Part shown: positions 17,559 through 25,327 of the stretch, one piece after another
Layout of the letters: the number at the start of each line of letters is the position of its first letter
Position numbering within the stretch: position 1 is the stretch's first letter
DNA from: Gammaproteobacteria bacterium
GTDB lineage: Bacteria; Pseudomonadota; Gammaproteobacteria; Pseudomonadales; Pseudohongiellaceae
Reading direction: 5' to 3'
Length of the DNA: 41,190 nt
Assembly (NCBI GenBank): GCA_026709135.1
Contig: JAPOTO010000169.1
Location: forward strand, 1-41,190
The notes under the pieces: generated by a model
The model's input: only the letters and a program-made list of their open reading frames with translations
The model's database searches: none
Told to the model about the DNA's origin: nothing
Program-made: the position numbers and the translations under genes

Positions 17559-18602
17559 ATGAAAACCAGAACATTTTTCGGCTTGCTGACTGGCTTGCTG
17601 CTGAGCTCGCCCGTTCTACCCCAGGATGGCGGCTACGAGGTTCCGCGCACGGAATGGGGCCAGCCCGACCTGCAGGGCGTGTGGAACTTTTCCTCCGACG
17701 TGCCGATGCAGCGGCCGCAGCGTTTCGGCAACCGGCAGTTTCTCAACGAGGAGGAAATGGAAGAGCGGCGGGCGCAGATCGCCTCCACCCGGGCCGCGGC
17801 CGATGAAGCCGCGGCCGAGCTTGTGCTCGACCCGGAAGCCCCGACGGCCACGAACAACCCTGGCGGCTACAACGATTTCTGGGTTGAAGTCGCCGGCCTC
17901 GCCGATGTGGTGCGCACCTCCCATATCATCCATCCCGAGGACGGCCGCATTCCCGAAGCGGTGGAAGGCGCGCCGCGGCAGTTCGGCGGCCTCGGCCCCG
18001 ACATTCCCGGCGAGCGTCCGGTGCGCTATGTGGTGGGCGGCATCGCCAAAAACGGGCCGGAGGATCGGGGCCTTTCCGAGCGCTGCATCGTCGGCTTCAA
18101 CTCCGGGCCGCCCTTCGTGCCGAGCCTGTACAACAACAACATGCAGATCATCCAGAACGAGGACACCGCGGTCATCATGACCGAGATGGTCCACGACGCC
18201 CGCATCGTGCCGCTGGTGGAAAGGCCGCCGCTGCATGACGACATCCGCCTCTGGTCCGGGGATTCCCGGGGTTGGTGGGATGGCGACACCCTGGTGGTGG
18301 AAACGAAAAACTTCACCGGCCTGCGCCAGACCTTCGCGAGCACCGGCACCGACTACGACATGGCGCTCACCGAGCGTTTCACCCGCACCGCCTTCGACAC
18401 CGTGCAGTACGAATTCACCATCAACGACCCATCAACCTTCACCGACAAGATCACCGCGGTGGTGCCGATGATCAAGGTCGCGGGGCAGATTTACGAATAC
18501 GCCTGCCACGAGGGCAACTACGGCATGCTCAACACCCTGCGCGGGGCGCGGGTCGATGAACAGCGTCTCGCCCAGGGTGAAGATCTGCCCGAGCGGCACT
18601 GA
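17559..18602 (+). CDS. Exported protein of unknown family (paralogue 1)
   Basis: This protein of about 347 residues has a signal peptide (MKTRTFFGLLTGLLLSSPVL). The ATG at 17559 is preferred over 17547 because GAGG lies 6 bases upstream. The body shows PDLQGVWNFSSD at the N-terminus, a central SERCIVGFNSGPPFVP, MQIIQNEDTAVIMTEMVHDA and, later, GDSRGWWDGDTLVVETKNF. Proteins with this pattern are frequent in Acidobacteria and Gammaproteobacteria and are normally annotated as hypothetical; I do not know a function. It shares the 'WxGDTLVV' core and overall plan with the next gene, 24 bases downstream. It is probably periplasmic and part of the peptidase/receptor transcription unit. Confidence 0.8.
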   Translation: MKTRTFFGLLTGLLLSSPVLPQDGGYEVPRTEWGQPDLQGVWNFSSDVPMQRPQRFGNRQFLNEEEMEERRAQIASTRAAADEAAAELVLDPEAPTATNNPGGYNDFWVEVAGLADVVRTSHIIHPEDGRIPEAVEGAPRQFGGLGPDIPGERPVRYVVGGIAKNGPEDRGLSERCIVGFNSGPPFVPSLYNNNMQIIQNEDTAVIMTEMVHDARIVPLVERPPLHDDIRLWSGDSRGWWDGDTLVVETKNFTGLRQTFASTGTDYDMALTERFTRTAFDTVQYEFTINDPSTFTDKITAVVPMIKVAGQIYEYACHEGNYGMLNTLRGARVDEQRLAQGEDLPERH

Positions 18603-18626
18603 GCTTTTGTAACACAAGGACCCAAA

Positions 18627-19457
18627 ATGAAATTCACCGCACTGATCGGTTTCACCATTTCCCTGCTTGTTATTGGCCTAATGACGGTCCCGATGGCGCT
18701 GGCCCAGGAGGACGGCATTCCGCGCACGCCCGCCGGCAAACCCGATTTCAGCGGCATCTGGCAGGCGATGACCAACGCCCATCACGACATCGAGCCACAC
18801 GCGGCGGCGATGGGGCCGCATCCCGGTCTATTCGGCGCCCATTCGGCGATCCCCGCGAGCCTCGGCATCGTTGTCGGCGGGCGCATTCCCTACAACGAGC
18901 AGGCGGCGCGGGTGCGCGACGCCAACCGCGCCAACGCGCTGGAGAACGACCCGCTCACCAAGTGCTACATGCCGGGGGTGCCGAGGGCCAACTACCTGCC
19001 GTTCCCTTTCCAGATCGTGCAGTCCACCGATGTGATCCTGATCTCCTACGAATACGCCGAGTCGAACCGCATTCTGTATGTCGACCAGCCCGAGGTCGTG
19101 TCCCAGGTCGATGCCTGGATGGGGCACTCGAACGCCCATTGGGAGGGCGACACCCTGGTGGTCCGCGTGACCGGCCAGATACCCGACACCTGGTTCGACC
19201 GGGCGGGCAACCACCATAGCTGGGAAATGGTCGTCGAGGAGCGCTGGACCTACAACGGCCCCAACCACATCGACTATGAGGCGCTGATCACCGACCCGCA
19301 GACCTTCACCGAGCCGTGGACGATCCGCCTGCCGCTGTACCGCCATATCGATTCGAACATGCAGTTGCTCGAATTCAAATGCGCCGAGTTTTCCGAAGAG
19401 TTCCTCTACGGCGAATGGCGCAGGGAAGGCACCCCCATCGGCAATCCGCCGGAATAA
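18627..19457 (+). CDS. Exported protein of unknown family (paralogue 2)
   Basis: This 276-residue protein has a signal peptide (LIGFTISLLVIGLMTVPMALAQ is the hydrophobic region) and an AAGGA ribosome site. It aligns by eye with the preceding gene: TPAGKPDFSGIWQAM matches the WGQPDLQGVW opening, KCYMPGVPRANYLPFPFQ matches the central Cys segment, and AHWEGDTLVVRVTGQ matches the WDGDTLVV core. It is about 70 residues shorter. Adjacent paralogues may form a heteromer or act on related ligands. No catalytic motif is recognised. The M14 peptidase gene follows after 61 bases. Confidence 0.8.
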   Translation: MKFTALIGFTISLLVIGLMTVPMALAQEDGIPRTPAGKPDFSGIWQAMTNAHHDIEPHAAAMGPHPGLFGAHSAIPASLGIVVGGRIPYNEQAARVRDANRANALENDPLTKCYMPGVPRANYLPFPFQIVQSTDVILISYEYAESNRILYVDQPEVVSQVDAWMGHSNAHWEGDTLVVRVTGQIPDTWFDRAGNHHSWEMVVEERWTYNGPNHIDYEALITDPQTFTEPWTIRLPLYRHIDSNMQLLEFKCAEFSEEFLYGEWRREGTPIGNPPE

Positions 19458-19518
19458 TTCTGTCGGCCCGCCTGCCGTGTTTCCGGCACCGCGGCCGATC
19501 CCTGTCGAGACTGAAAAG

Positions 19519-22215
19519 ATGAAGAGAATTCCATTGGCACTGGCAGCGTCCGCGCTGCTCTGCTGGACATCGATGACGGCGGCCCAGGGCGATTTCCGCT
19601 TCTGGTCCGACGACAACTACGACCCGGCGATACCCACCTTCGAGCAGGTGCTCGGTCACAGCCCTGGCGAGCGGATCCCTTGGCACCGCGACGTGATCCG
19701 CTATTTCGAGGCGCTCGCCGAGGCCGCCCCGGACCGCGTGCGGATCGTCGAATACGCCACAAGCTGGCAGGGCAGGAAGCTGGTCTATGTGGTGCTGACC
19801 GCCCCGGAGAATCTGGCCCGCATCGAGGACATCCAGGCCGGAATGCGCGCATTGGCCGACCCGCGCCAGACTTCCCGGGCCGAGGCGGAGGCAATCATCG
19901 CCAGCCAGCCACCGGTCACCTGGCTCGCCTACACCGTCCACGGCAACGAAATCTCCCCCACCGACGCCGCCATGCTCACCGCGTACCATCTGCTGGCCTC
20001 AAGGGGCGATGCCCGCGTCGCCGACATCATGGATGACACCGTTGTGGTCATCGACCCATTGCAGAACCCCGACGGCCGCGACCGCTTCATCCACCATTTC
20101 ACCAGCGCCCTCGGACTCGCGCCCGACTCCGACCGGATCTCCGCCGAACACAACGAACCCTGGCCCGGCGGCCGCACCAACCATTACCTGTTCGACATGA
20201 ACCGCGACTGGTTCATCCTGACCCAGCCCGAAACCCGGGGCCGGGTCGCCGCGCTGCAGGAATGGTACCCGGTGGCTGTCGTCGACGCCCACGAAATGGG
20301 TGGCGACACCACCTACTTCTTCACCCCGGAAGCCTATCCCTTCAATCCCCATCTCTGGGAAGGCCAGCGCTCAAGCCTGGAATTGTTCGGCCGCAACAAC
20401 GCCAGATGGTTCGATGAATTCGGCATCGACTATTTCACCCGGGAAATTTTCGACTTTTTCTTTCCCGGCTACGGCGCGAGCTGGCCCGCGTATTACGGCG
20501 CCATCTCCATGACCTACGAACAAGCGTCCTCCAGGGGGCTCGCCTACCGCCAGTACGACGGCAAGGAGCTGACCTTCGCGGAAACGATCCGCAACCACTT
20601 CCTGACTTCGCTCGCGACCGCCGAAACCGTCGCCGTCAACCGCGAGCGCCTGCTGACCGATTTCTACAACTACCGGGCGACGGCGATCGAGGAGGGCGGG
20701 GAGGAGGAAAACCGCGCCTATCTGTTCCCGGTCCAGGCCGACCAGGCCGCGGTGGTCCGCATCGCCGGCCTGCTTGGCCGGCAGGGTGTGGAAGTGCTGC
20801 GGGCGGGCGCCGGTTTCGCCGCCTGCGGTGTCGATTACGCCGCGGGCAGCCACCTCATTCGCGCCGACCAGCCCGCCAAGCGCTTCATCCGCACCATGCT
20901 CGAGCCCCAGGTTTCCATGGAGGACTTTTTCATCGCCGAACAGGAGGAGCGGCGGGCGAACAACCTGCCGGACCAGATCTATGACGTCACCGCCTGGTCG
21001 CTGCCGCACATGTTCAATGTGGACATGAACATCTGCAACCGCTTTCCCACCGGCGATTTCGCCAGCGCGGGGGAGGAAATGGTGATTCCGGCCGCGGTGC
21101 GGGGCGGGGAGGCCAGCGTCGCCTATCTCGTCCCCTGGGGTTCGGCCCCGGCGGCGCGCCTGCTCGCCAGGGGCCTGCTCGCCGGGCTCGACATCAAGAG
21201 CAATGACCTGGCCTTCACCAATCTCGGCCGCGAATATCCCGCCGGCACGCTCATCATCGACGTGGCCGACAATCCCGCCGATCTGCACGGGATGATGTCG
21301 AGCCTCGCCGCCGAAACCGGCGCCGAAGTCATTGCCGTGAACGATAGCTGGGTTACCGATGGCCCGAGCTTCGGCAGCGCAAATGTCGCGCGCTTCAACG
21401 CGCCGAAAGTCGCCATGGCCTGGGATGAACCGACCTCGGCCTACAGCGCCGGCAATACCCGTTTTGTCATCGAGCGGCAGTTCGACTATCCGGTGACGCC
21501 GATCCGGGCGGACCGGCTCGCCCAAGCGGACCTCGACCGCTATCAGGTGCTGCTGTTGCCGCTCGCCGGCGGCGGTGGCTACCAGTCCGCCCTCGGCGAG
21601 GCGGGAATCGACAATATCCGCAGATGGGTCAACAACGGCGGCGTGCTGATCGCCCTCGGCAACGCCACCCGCTTCCTCGCCGACCCGGAGGTCGATCTGC
21701 TGGCGATCCGCCGCGAGCGGGCGGTGGTCGAGGAGGCGGTCGAAGCCACCGCCCCGGAAGAGGGCGGGGATTCGCGCACCGTGGCGGGAAGCTATATCGC
21801 CGAAGAGGAAGGCTACCGCGAGCGCATCGCCGCGCTCGAAGCCGACCCCTATGGCGTCGCCGGAGTGATCGTCAAGGCCGATGTGCATCCCGAACACTGG
21901 CTCAGCGCCGGGGTGGCGCCGACGCTCAATGTGCTCGTTCGCGGCCCCGACGTTTACACCCCGATTCGCTTCAACGACGGCGTCAATGTGGCGCGCTTCC
22001 AAGGCCCGGACGAGTTGATGACCAGCGGCTACCTGTGGGAGGAGAACCGGCGGCAGCTTGCCTACAAGCCATTCGTTGTGGCCCAGCCCAGGGGCGCGGG
22101 ACAGGTCATCGCCTTCACCCAGGACCCAACCGTGCGCGCCTATCTCGATGGTCTCAACGTGATTCTGATGAACGCCATCTTCCGGGGCGCCGCCCACGCC
22201 CGCCCGGTGCGGTGA
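19519..22215 (+). CDS. Secreted M14-family zinc carboxypeptidase-like protein
   Basis: This protein of about 898 residues has a signal peptide (MKRIPLALAASALLCWTSMT). The open frame begins at 19477, but ATG 19519 gives a proper leader. The M14 zinc site is visible as VHGNEIS (His141, Glu144) and VVDAHEMGGD (His258). NPDGRDRF and FDMNRDWF supply the usual substrate-binding Asn/Arg. The peptidase domain covers about 40-380. The C-terminal half contains a glutamine-amidotransferase-like Rossmann stretch (YQVLLLPLAGGGGY, then IRRWVNNGGVLIALGNATRF near 700), as in large periplasmic M14 proteins. It probably trims peptides in the periplasm before uptake. It sits 55 bases upstream of a TonB-dependent receptor. 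Confidence 0.9.
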   Translation: MKRIPLALAASALLCWTSMTAAQGDFRFWSDDNYDPAIPTFEQVLGHSPGERIPWHRDVIRYFEALAEAAPDRVRIVEYATSWQGRKLVYVVLTAPENLARIEDIQAGMRALADPRQTSRAEAEAIIASQPPVTWLAYTVHGNEISPTDAAMLTAYHLLASRGDARVADIMDDTVVVIDPLQNPDGRDRFIHHFTSALGLAPDSDRISAEHNEPWPGGRTNHYLFDMNRDWFILTQPETRGRVAALQEWYPVAVVDAHEMGGDTTYFFTPEAYPFNPHLWEGQRSSLELFGRNNARWFDEFGIDYFTREIFDFFFPGYGASWPAYYGAISMTYEQASSRGLAYRQYDGKELTFAETIRNHFLTSLATAETVAVNRERLLTDFYNYRATAIEEGGEEENRAYLFPVQADQAAVVRIAGLLGRQGVEVLRAGAGFAACGVDYAAGSHLIRADQPAKRFIRTMLEPQVSMEDFFIAEQEERRANNLPDQIYDVTAWSLPHMFNVDMNICNRFPTGDFASAGEEMVIPAAVRGGEASVAYLVPWGSAPAARLLARGLLAGLDIKSNDLAFTNLGREYPAGTLIIDVADNPADLHGMMSSLAAETGAEVIAVNDSWVTDGPSFGSANVARFNAPKVAMAWDEPTSAYSAGNTRFVIERQFDYPVTPIRADRLAQADLDRYQVLLLPLAGGGGYQSALGEAGIDNIRRWVNNGGVLIALGNATRFLADPEVDLLAIRRERAVVEEAVEATAPEEGGDSRTVAGSYIAEEEGYRERIAALEADPYGVAGVIVKADVHPEHWLSAGVAPTLNVLVRGPDVYTPIRFNDGVNVARFQGPDELMTSGYLWEENRRQLAYKPFVVAQPRGAGQVIAFTQDPTVRAYLDGLNVILMNAIFRGAAHARPVR

Positions 22216-22227
22216 ATTCGTTGCCCG

Positions 22228-22251
22228 GACGTCAAAAAAGACGTCAAAAAA
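22228..22251. repeat. Tandem 12-bp repeat upstream of second TonB receptor
   Basis: GACGTCAAAAAA occurs twice in direct succession, each copy with a palindromic GACGTC. It lies 20-43 bases before the receptor ATG, in the 55-base gap after the M14 gene, inside the presumed 5' region of the receptor message. Confidence 0.7.
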
Positions 22252-22270
22252 ACAACAAAAGGGAATCATC

Positions 22271-25200
22271 ATGACAATACTGGACCGTTTGACGTGGCCC
22301 TGCCTCGGCATGGTTTTTGTGTGCGGCGCCGCGCTCGCGCAGGCCCCGGCGGACGGCGCCGACCAAGCCGTTGATGGGGGGATCGAAGAAACCGAAGTCG
22401 AGTCATCGGCCCTCGACGAGGCCGTCGGCGACCAACTCGTCGATGAGATCGTCATCACCGGCTCGCGCATCCGCCGCGACGCCTATTCGGACTCGCTGCC
22501 GCTGACGGTGATCACCAACGAGCAGGCATTGCTCGCCGGCCTCGACAATGTGTCCGACATCCTCCAGGGCAGCGCGCTCGCCTCGGGGGTGCAGGTCGAC
22601 AACAGCTTCAGCGGCTTTGTCGTTTCCGGCGGGCCGGGCGCGAGCACTTTCGGCCTGCGCAATCTCGACGCCGGCCGCACCCTCGTCCTGCTCAACGGCC
22701 GCCGCTTCACCCCGGCGGGCACCCGGGGGCAGGTCGCCAGTGTCGATCTGAGTTCGATTCCCTTCATCGCAGTCCAGCGCATCGAGGTGCTCAAGGACGG
22801 CGCGTCCTCGGTCTACGGCGCCGACGCCGTGGCGGGGGTGGTCAACATCATCACCCGCCGCCGCTTCGACGATTTCGTGGTGGAAGTCGATTGGCAGGAC
22901 GATGCCGACTACGGCGCCGTCAGCATGATCTGGGGCCGCACCTTCGACCGCGGCTACATCGACATCGCGCTGGAAACCTCGAAGTTCGGCCCGGTCACCC
23001 GCAACGAGCGCGAGTTCGCGGCCTGCAATGAACGTCCGCTCAGCAATGGCGGGGTGCATCCATCGCTGTTCGCGCCAACCCGGGGCAAGTGCTTCGGCAC
23101 GGTTCACGCTTTCGTCGATGTCTACAACCTTGGCGAATCGCCGATTTCGATGGTGCCCGACCCGAACGGCAACCTGTTCGGCGAGGGCCTGCCCTGGCGC
23201 ACGGCGACCTACGACGCCGACGGCAACCGCATCGTCGAGCCCCATCTGCGCGACGACCGCAACTGGTCCGCCGAGGACCTGCTGCCCAAGCGCGCCCTGA
23301 CCCAGATCTACAGCGACGGCCTGCTCGATCTTGACCTCGGCGACGCCCTCGGCGCGGCGAGCGCGACCTACGAGTTCTATTTCAGCCGCCGGGAAGACGA
23401 ATACAACAATGGCTACGGCCAGTTCTTCCCTTTTGTGCATCCGAACAACCCCACCAACCCCTTCGGCCCGCTTGGCGGCATCGCCCAACCGGTGATCATG
23501 AGCTACGAATTGCGCGATCCGATCTCCGCGGTGGAAAACGACGTCACCGCGCTCAACCTCGGCCTCGAAGGCGACCGCGGCGACTTTTCCTGGGACTTCG
23601 ATATCGGCTACTCCTACAGCCGCGGCGGCTGGAACTACGACGCCTGGCTCAAGGACAGGGTGGCCCGCTCGCTGTCGAGCGAAGTCGGCCCGGATGGCGC
23701 GCTGCGCTGCGCCTTCGATCTCCAGCAGTTGTATTTCGGCGCGAGTTTCGAGGACCCGGTGTTGGCGCGGCTCCTCTCCCAAGGGGTCGATCCAGGCTGT
23801 GTGCCGATGAACCTGTTCACGCCGATGGCGCTGCGCGGCGGGGTCGATCAAGCGGCCATCGATTACATCAGCGAGCGGCAATTCCTCGAAACCGACTACG
23901 ATCTGCTCACCGCCGCCTTCCATCTCGAAGGCCGCCTGTTCGACCTGCCCGCGGGCGAGGCCCGGGGCGTGCTCGGCCTCGAATGGCGCGGTCGGGAAAT
24001 CGACGACCGGCCCTCCGAAGCCTCAGGCCTCGACAATCAATGGGGCTTCACCGGCGCCGGCCGCACCCAGGGCGACGACCGTGTTGGCGAGGCCTACGGC
24101 GAAATCGAATTCCCCCTGCTCGCCGGCCGCCCCTGGGCGGAAGAGTTGACGCTCAACACTTCCTACCGCTGGACCGACTACAGCTCCTACGGCGACGACA
24201 CCACCTGGCGCGCGCTGGTCAACTATTCGCCAAACACGACTTTCCGCCTGCGCGGCTCGCTCGGCACCTCGTTCAGGGCGCCGGCGCTGTACGAGCTGTT
24301 CCTGGCGAACCAGACCGGCTTCGTCAACGCCCGCTTCGACCCCTGCAACAATTTCCGTGATCCTTCGAGCGATATCGACACCGGCAGCGAGCGCTACCAG
24401 AACTGCGCCAGCTTGGAAGAGCAGGGCATACTGCCGCCGGGCTACAGCGCCACCCAGTCGATCAACTCGATCACCGGCGGCAATCTCGACCTGAAAGCCG
24501 AGACCTCGCGCTCGAAAACCTTCGGCCTGGTGGTGACGCCCGACCTCGCCGACTGGCTGCCGGCGCTTGGCGTCGACATGAATCTGGCGGTGGACTATTA
24601 CGATATCGACTTGAGCAATTCGATCTCGCAACTCGGCGTTGGCACGGTGCTTTCGCGTTGTTACAACTCGCCCGGTTTCTCGGCCCCCGAGTGCGCCCTC
24701 GTTGGCGAACGCAACGAGAACGGCCAGTTGAGCTCGGTGAATTCCTCCTTTGTCAACGTCGCCCTCGAAAGGTCCAGGGGCTTTGATGTTTCCCTTCGCA
24801 CCGACCGCGAATTCGGCTTTGGCGACCTCAGCGTCGACTTGCTGGCGACGCGGGTGCTGAACTACGAGTACGGCCTCACCGGCGAAAGCGTGCCGACTGA
24901 ATACATCGGCCTCCACGCCTATCCCAAATGGCGCGGCGAGGCCGATGTTCGCTTCAACTGGCGCGATTTCACCTTCACCTGGGCGATGGACTACATCGGC
25001 TCGACCGACGAGGAGCCGGTCTACACCCTGGCCGAAGACGAGTCCGTGACCAACATCCACCGGGCGGACAGCCGGCTGTACCACACCCTGTCGGCGCGCT
25101 ACACCGACCCCAACGGGCGCTATGTCTGGATTGTCGGCCTGCTCAACGCGCTCGATGAAAATCCGCCGGTGGTGGGCTGGAGCGGCTTTTCGCCGTCCCT

Positions 25201-25300
25201 GGCCGCGCCGGTCAACTACAATATCCCCATCGGCGCCGGGTACGAGTATCTCGGCAGGCGCCTGTTCACCTCGCTGAGCATAAGTTTCTCGGGTCCCTGA
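22271..25300 (+). CDS. TonB-dependent outer-membrane receptor (second)
   Basis: This 1009-residue receptor has a signal peptide (CLGMVFVCGAALAQ), an acidic linker, then the TonB-box-like DEIVITGSRIRRDAYSD. Plug motifs are RTLVLLNGRRFTPAGTRG and IEVLKDGASSVYGADAVAG. The remainder is a 22-strand-type barrel ending in FTSLSISFSGP. The last residue is Pro rather than the usual aromatic, with Phe two residues before it, which is unusual. Receptors of this large class, flanked by exported peptidases, often import peptides or amino-acid derivatives; here the M14 gene is 55 bases upstream and an S9 peptidase 27 bases downstream. The substrate remains an inference. Confidence 0.95.
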   Translation: MTILDRLTWPCLGMVFVCGAALAQAPADGADQAVDGGIEETEVESSALDEAVGDQLVDEIVITGSRIRRDAYSDSLPLTVITNEQALLAGLDNVSDILQGSALASGVQVDNSFSGFVVSGGPGASTFGLRNLDAGRTLVLLNGRRFTPAGTRGQVASVDLSSIPFIAVQRIEVLKDGASSVYGADAVAGVVNIITRRRFDDFVVEVDWQDDADYGAVSMIWGRTFDRGYIDIALETSKFGPVTRNEREFAACNERPLSNGGVHPSLFAPTRGKCFGTVHAFVDVYNLGESPISMVPDPNGNLFGEGLPWRTATYDADGNRIVEPHLRDDRNWSAEDLLPKRALTQIYSDGLLDLDLGDALGAASATYEFYFSRREDEYNNGYGQFFPFVHPNNPTNPFGPLGGIAQPVIMSYELRDPISAVENDVTALNLGLEGDRGDFSWDFDIGYSYSRGGWNYDAWLKDRVARSLSSEVGPDGALRCAFDLQQLYFGASFEDPVLARLLSQGVDPGCVPMNLFTPMALRGGVDQAAIDYISERQFLETDYDLLTAAFHLEGRLFDLPAGEARGVLGLEWRGREIDDRPSEASGLDNQWGFTGAGRTQGDDRVGEAYGEIEFPLLAGRPWAEELTLNTSYRWTDYSSYGDDTTWRALVNYSPNTTFRLRGSLGTSFRAPALYELFLANQTGFVNARFDPCNNFRDPSSDIDTGSERYQNCASLEEQGILPPGYSATQSINSITGGNLDLKAETSRSKTFGLVVTPDLADWLPALGVDMNLAVDYYDIDLSNSISQLGVGTVLSRCYNSPGFSAPECALVGERNENGQLSSVNSSFVNVALERSRGFDVSLRTDREFGFGDLSVDLLATRVLNYEYGLTGESVPTEYIGLHAYPKWRGEADVRFNWRDFTFTWAMDYIGSTDEEPVYTLAEDESVTNIHRADSRLYHTLSARYTDPNGRYVWIVGLLNALDENPPVVGWSGFSPSLAAPVNYNIPIGAGYEYLGRRLFTSLSISFSGP

Positions 25301-25327
25301 GCGGATGTTGGAGGAAAGGGCGGAACC

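Noticed and set aside
20371-22470. 699-residue minus-strand frame over the M14 gene
   Set aside because: It is the codon-mirror shadow of a gene with a clear zinc site and signal peptide.
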